Assembly: GCA_036847245.1 (NCBI GenBank)
Contig: DAIUAL010000181.1
Coordinates: 1-7,002 of the forward strand
Length of the DNA stretch: 7,002 bases
Direction of reading: 5' to 3'
Origin: UBA4661 sp002405405
Lineage (GTDB): Bacteria; Bacteroidota; Ignavibacteria; Kapaibacteriales; UBA4661
In this document: positions 5,169 to 7,002 of the stretch, piece by piece
Layout of the letters: each line of letters begins with the position of its first letter
Position numbering within the stretch: position 1 is the first letter of the stretch
Notes under the pieces: model-generated
Told to the model about the DNA's origin: nothing
Seen by the model: only the letters and a program-made list of their open reading frames with translations
Database searches by the model: none
Program-made: the position numbers and the translations under genes

Positions 5169-6533
5169 TTACTCAACAGATTTCAAGTGTTGCCAATCGG
5201 TTGTATAGCTTGGTGATTTGCGACACATCATCGGCAGTCTTGTTTTGTGGTGTACAGAATGTACCACTCCCATCTTATTCTCGATACTTTCTTCATCTGC
5301 ACGTTCCCACGAGGAGGTTATCATATTTTTTTGCACAATCGCAGAGCGTAATGTGTTACGACCATACTTTGTGTTGATACGATCGAGCGATTGCATTAAC
5401 GCAGTGTGATCCGCCGGAGTGCGATGCGAGGTTGTTGAAAAAAACATTTCTTGCGTACCACGATCAGGTCGTATATCACTCAAACAAATTCCTGCTTTCT
5501 TGTAGCGATAACCGTGACGATACATTGTATGCAATGCCTGCATTCCTGCTTCAATTAATACCAATGTTGAATCAGTATAGTCAATCAATTCCATATCGCA
5601 TCGTGGTGCATAGGATGGCTCTCGCTCAGAACGTGCAAAGGGATTCGTTCGCATGAAAACCGACAGGTGCTTACATACAGAATGTTGAGAACGTAATTTT
5701 TCACAGGCTCGTGTAATAAAGGTCGCAATTGCCGATTCACAGTCGTGCAATGTTTCTAGGGGCACAGTGAATGACCTTGTCGATGCAATCATTTTTTTGT
5801 CGGGCGGTTGATGTTCCAGAGGCATACAACGAATACCTCGCAACTCTTGCTGGATGCGCCATCCTGTTATCGTAAAGTGTTTGCGAATCCATTCATCCGG
5901 TGCTTGACAAAAGTCATACGCTGTGCGTATATCATACCGCTGTAAGAATGCATGATATTTTCTGCCAATCCCCCAAATATCATCTGTCTTCATTGCACGA
6001 AGAACACCCTCGTAGTCCTGACTTTGCGGTGTTACGAATGTATATCCCACCGTACTTCGAAACTTCTTCGTGTACTTGTTCGCAAGTTTTGCTAAGGTTT
6101 TACTTGGTGCAATACCAATGCTGACCGGTATGCCGGTCCATCGTACAATCATTGTACGAAGCTCTTGCGCAAGTAGTTCGAGAAGTGATATCGGTACATC
6201 CGATACATCAACAAATGCTTCATCAATGCTATAGATTTCAACCTTCTCATCATTCTGCATACATGTACGAATCGTTTCCATCACACGATGCGACATATCA
6301 CCATATAAAGCAAAGTTCGATGAAGCCACATACACATCATGTTGCCGAATAACCGATGCGTACTGAAATACAGGAGCACCCATCGGGATTCCCAATGCTT
6401 TTGATTCATTGCTTCGTGCAATAATACACCCATCATTATTCGAGAGAACAACGATAGGTTTTGCACGCAGAGCCGGATTAAAAACGCGCTCGCACGATGC
6501 GTAAAAGTTATTGCAATCAACAATGAAATACAT
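5169..6533 (-). CDS. umuC: Y-family DNA polymerase UmuC (polymerase V catalytic subunit)
   Basis: This 454-aa protein is the error-prone translesion polymerase that, with a UmuD' dimer, inserts nucleotides opposite DNA lesions. The palm carries the metal ligands D6 (IVDCNNFYASCER) and D104-E105 (YSIDEAF); the fingers carry SNNDGCIIARSNESK (31-45). PSKTLAKLANKYTKK (143-157) and the helix-hairpin-helix WGIGRK (187-192) follow, then the little finger from about 245 (KKMIASTRSF). QEMFF (361-365) is in the right place for a sliding-clamp binding motif. The C-terminal UmuC-specific tail (DRINTKYG, then SPSYTTDW at 440-447) is present, but about 22 extra residues (roughly 410-437) lie between its Trp409 and SPSYTT; E. 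coli UmuC has 7 residues there. The E. coli protein is about 420 aa. ATG 6533 fits the family N-terminus; only a weak AGG lies upstream. It follows umuD by 54 nt on the same strand and is probably co-transcribed. All catalytic residues seen are intact. Confidence 0.95.
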   Translation of the reverse strand: MYFIVDCNNFYASCERVFNPALRAKPIVVLSNNDGCIIARSNESKALGIPMGAPVFQYASVIRQHDVYVASSNFALYGDMSHRVMETIRTCMQNDEKVEIYSIDEAFVDVSDVPISLLELLAQELRTMIVRWTGIPVSIGIAPSKTLAKLANKYTKKFRSTVGYTFVTPQSQDYEGVLRAMKTDDIWGIGRKYHAFLQRYDIRTAYDFCQAPDEWIRKHFTITGWRIQQELRGIRCMPLEHQPPDKKMIASTRSFTVPLETLHDCESAIATFITRACEKLRSQHSVCKHLSVFMRTNPFARSEREPSYAPRCDMELIDYTDSTLVLIEAGMQALHTMYRHGYRYKKAGICLSDIRPDRGTQEMFFSTTSHRTPADHTALMQSLDRINTKYGRNTLRSAIVQKNMITSSWERADEESIENKMGVVHSVHHKTRLPMMCRKSPSYTTDWQHLKSVE

Positions 6534-6587
6534 ACGTGAAACCTGACATAGGAATCTTTGTTAGTCGAACATCTACCACACGAAGCA

Positions 6588-6983
6588 TCATGAGGTTATC
6601 CTATCGTTCTTCGATACAATCGGCGAACGGAAAAGTCGGAGGACACCGGTAACCACACCCCATAATTCAACGCATTCATGTTCTCGAAGAATAATTTCTC
6701 GATCGCTTCGCTCAAGGATAAACTCATCCTCTCGCTTCTGCCAAATTCCGACACAAAACTCATCGTTAAGAATCATCACAACCACATCATCAAGGCGAGG
6801 CTTAACAGAACGATCAACAACCAAGACATCACCATGCAGCACAGCCCTGTGTTCGAGAGCATGTCCTTTCATACGGAGATAAAATGTTGAAGCAGGACGT
6901 GGTGCTACGAGTGTATTCAAATCAAGCGGAACACTGCCTGTATCTTCCGCCGGCGATGGGAAACCTGCGAATATTCTTTGATC
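6588..6983 (-). CDS. umuD: UmuD homologue lacking the self-cleavage dyad and the N-terminal arm (UmuD'-like)
   Basis: In the family, UmuD is a LexA-type S24 peptidase-fold protein that cleaves itself on RecA filaments to UmuD', the partner of UmuC. This frame reads DQRIFAGFPSPAEDTGS, matching the UmuD cleavage region (Cys24-Gly25 in E. coli), then the core DLNTLVAPRPASTFYLRMKG and HGDVLVVDRS, ending WGVVTGVLRLFRS. Aligned without gaps to E. coli, GDSM is GHAL, so catalytic Ser60 is Ala (codon 6860-6858), and FTVKK is FCVGI, so Lys97 is Gly (codon 6749-6747). The protein should not self-cleave. In-frame TAA at 6986-6984 lies four codons before the Ile-Phe-Ala-Gly junction; no ATG, GTG or TTG occurs between this stop and the conserved AGFPSP block. 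The first usual start is TTG 6920, after the cleavage region; an ATG at 6998 precedes the stop. The start is thus unresolved. The 54-nt gap to an intact umuC suggests an operon. It may be functional as native UmuD', or a pseudogene. Confidence 0.82.
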   Translation of the reverse strand, partial: DQRIFAGFPSPAEDTGSVPLDLNTLVAPRPASTFYLRMKGHALEHRAVLHGDVLVVDRSVKPRLDDVVVMILNDEFCVGIWQKREDEFILERSDREIILREHECVELWGVVTGVLRLFRSPIVSKNDRITS

Positions 6984-7002
6984 TTACAAACTAAGCATCG
7001 GG

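Noticed and set aside
5102..5377. Plus-strand 91-aa frame at the 3' side of umuC
   Set aside because: Mostly antisense to umuC, with no similarity recognised; its ATG context has no ribosome binding site.
6534..6587. SOS (LexA) box or internal promoter between umuD and umuC
   Set aside because: No palindromic box is visible in the 54-nt gap; the operon promoter would lie upstream of umuD, near or beyond the window edge.
1..7002. tRNA or rRNA genes, CRISPR arrays, insertion sequences, att sites
   Set aside because: Read on both strands, no cloverleaf-like tRNA, no regularly spaced repeats, no transposase motif and no terminal inverted repeats were found.

Overview
The window looks like chromosomal DNA of a moderate-GC bacterium in the Bacteroidota/Chlorobiota (FCB) group. 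The support is a secreted protein of the family that Bacteroidota annotations call 'asparagine synthetase B', two TAACTTTG boxes that fit the Bacteroidota -7 promoter consensus (TAnnTTTG), mostly weak Shine-Dalgarno sequences, and an exported HIT/jelly-roll protein. The phylum call is an inference from memory of these families; a finer placement is not possible from the sequence alone.

Layout. Positions 1-867 (minus): the N-terminal 289 codons of the secreted 'asparagine synthetase B'-labelled protein, cut by the window edge. Positions 868-1076: a divergent intergenic region with a 10-bp palindrome, four TTCGTA repeats, one promoter-like box and a 14-codon mini-ORF that overlaps the thrS start. 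Positions 1077-3580 (plus): thrS (threonyl-tRNA synthetase) and a PduO-type cob(I)alamin adenosyltransferase, overlapping by ATGA and so probably co-translated. Positions 3581-3709: a short convergent intergenic region with a hairpin. Positions 3710-4849 (minus): an exported protein that joins a histidine-triad (HIT) domain to a concanavalin-like jelly-roll domain, interrupted by one in-frame amber codon. Positions 4850-5168: 319 bp without a gene, holding a GC-rich hairpin and two plus-strand promoter-like boxes. Positions 5169-6983 (minus): a umuD-umuC pair coding for the two parts of a DNA polymerase V-like translesion polymerase.

The most interesting point is umuD. It keeps the AGFPSPAED cleavage-site region and the rest of the fold, but both residues of the self-cleavage dyad are replaced (Ser60 equivalent is Ala, Lys97 equivalent is Gly), and the N-terminal arm that self-cleavage removes is not encoded in frame (TAA at 6984-6986). 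The adjacent umuC keeps its catalytic residues and a likely clamp-binding motif. This fits either a UmuD made directly in a UmuD'-like state, with no need for RecA-stimulated cleavage, or an early pseudogene. The second point is the amber-interrupted HIT/jelly-roll gene. No RNA genes, CRISPR arrays, insertion sequences or att sites were seen.
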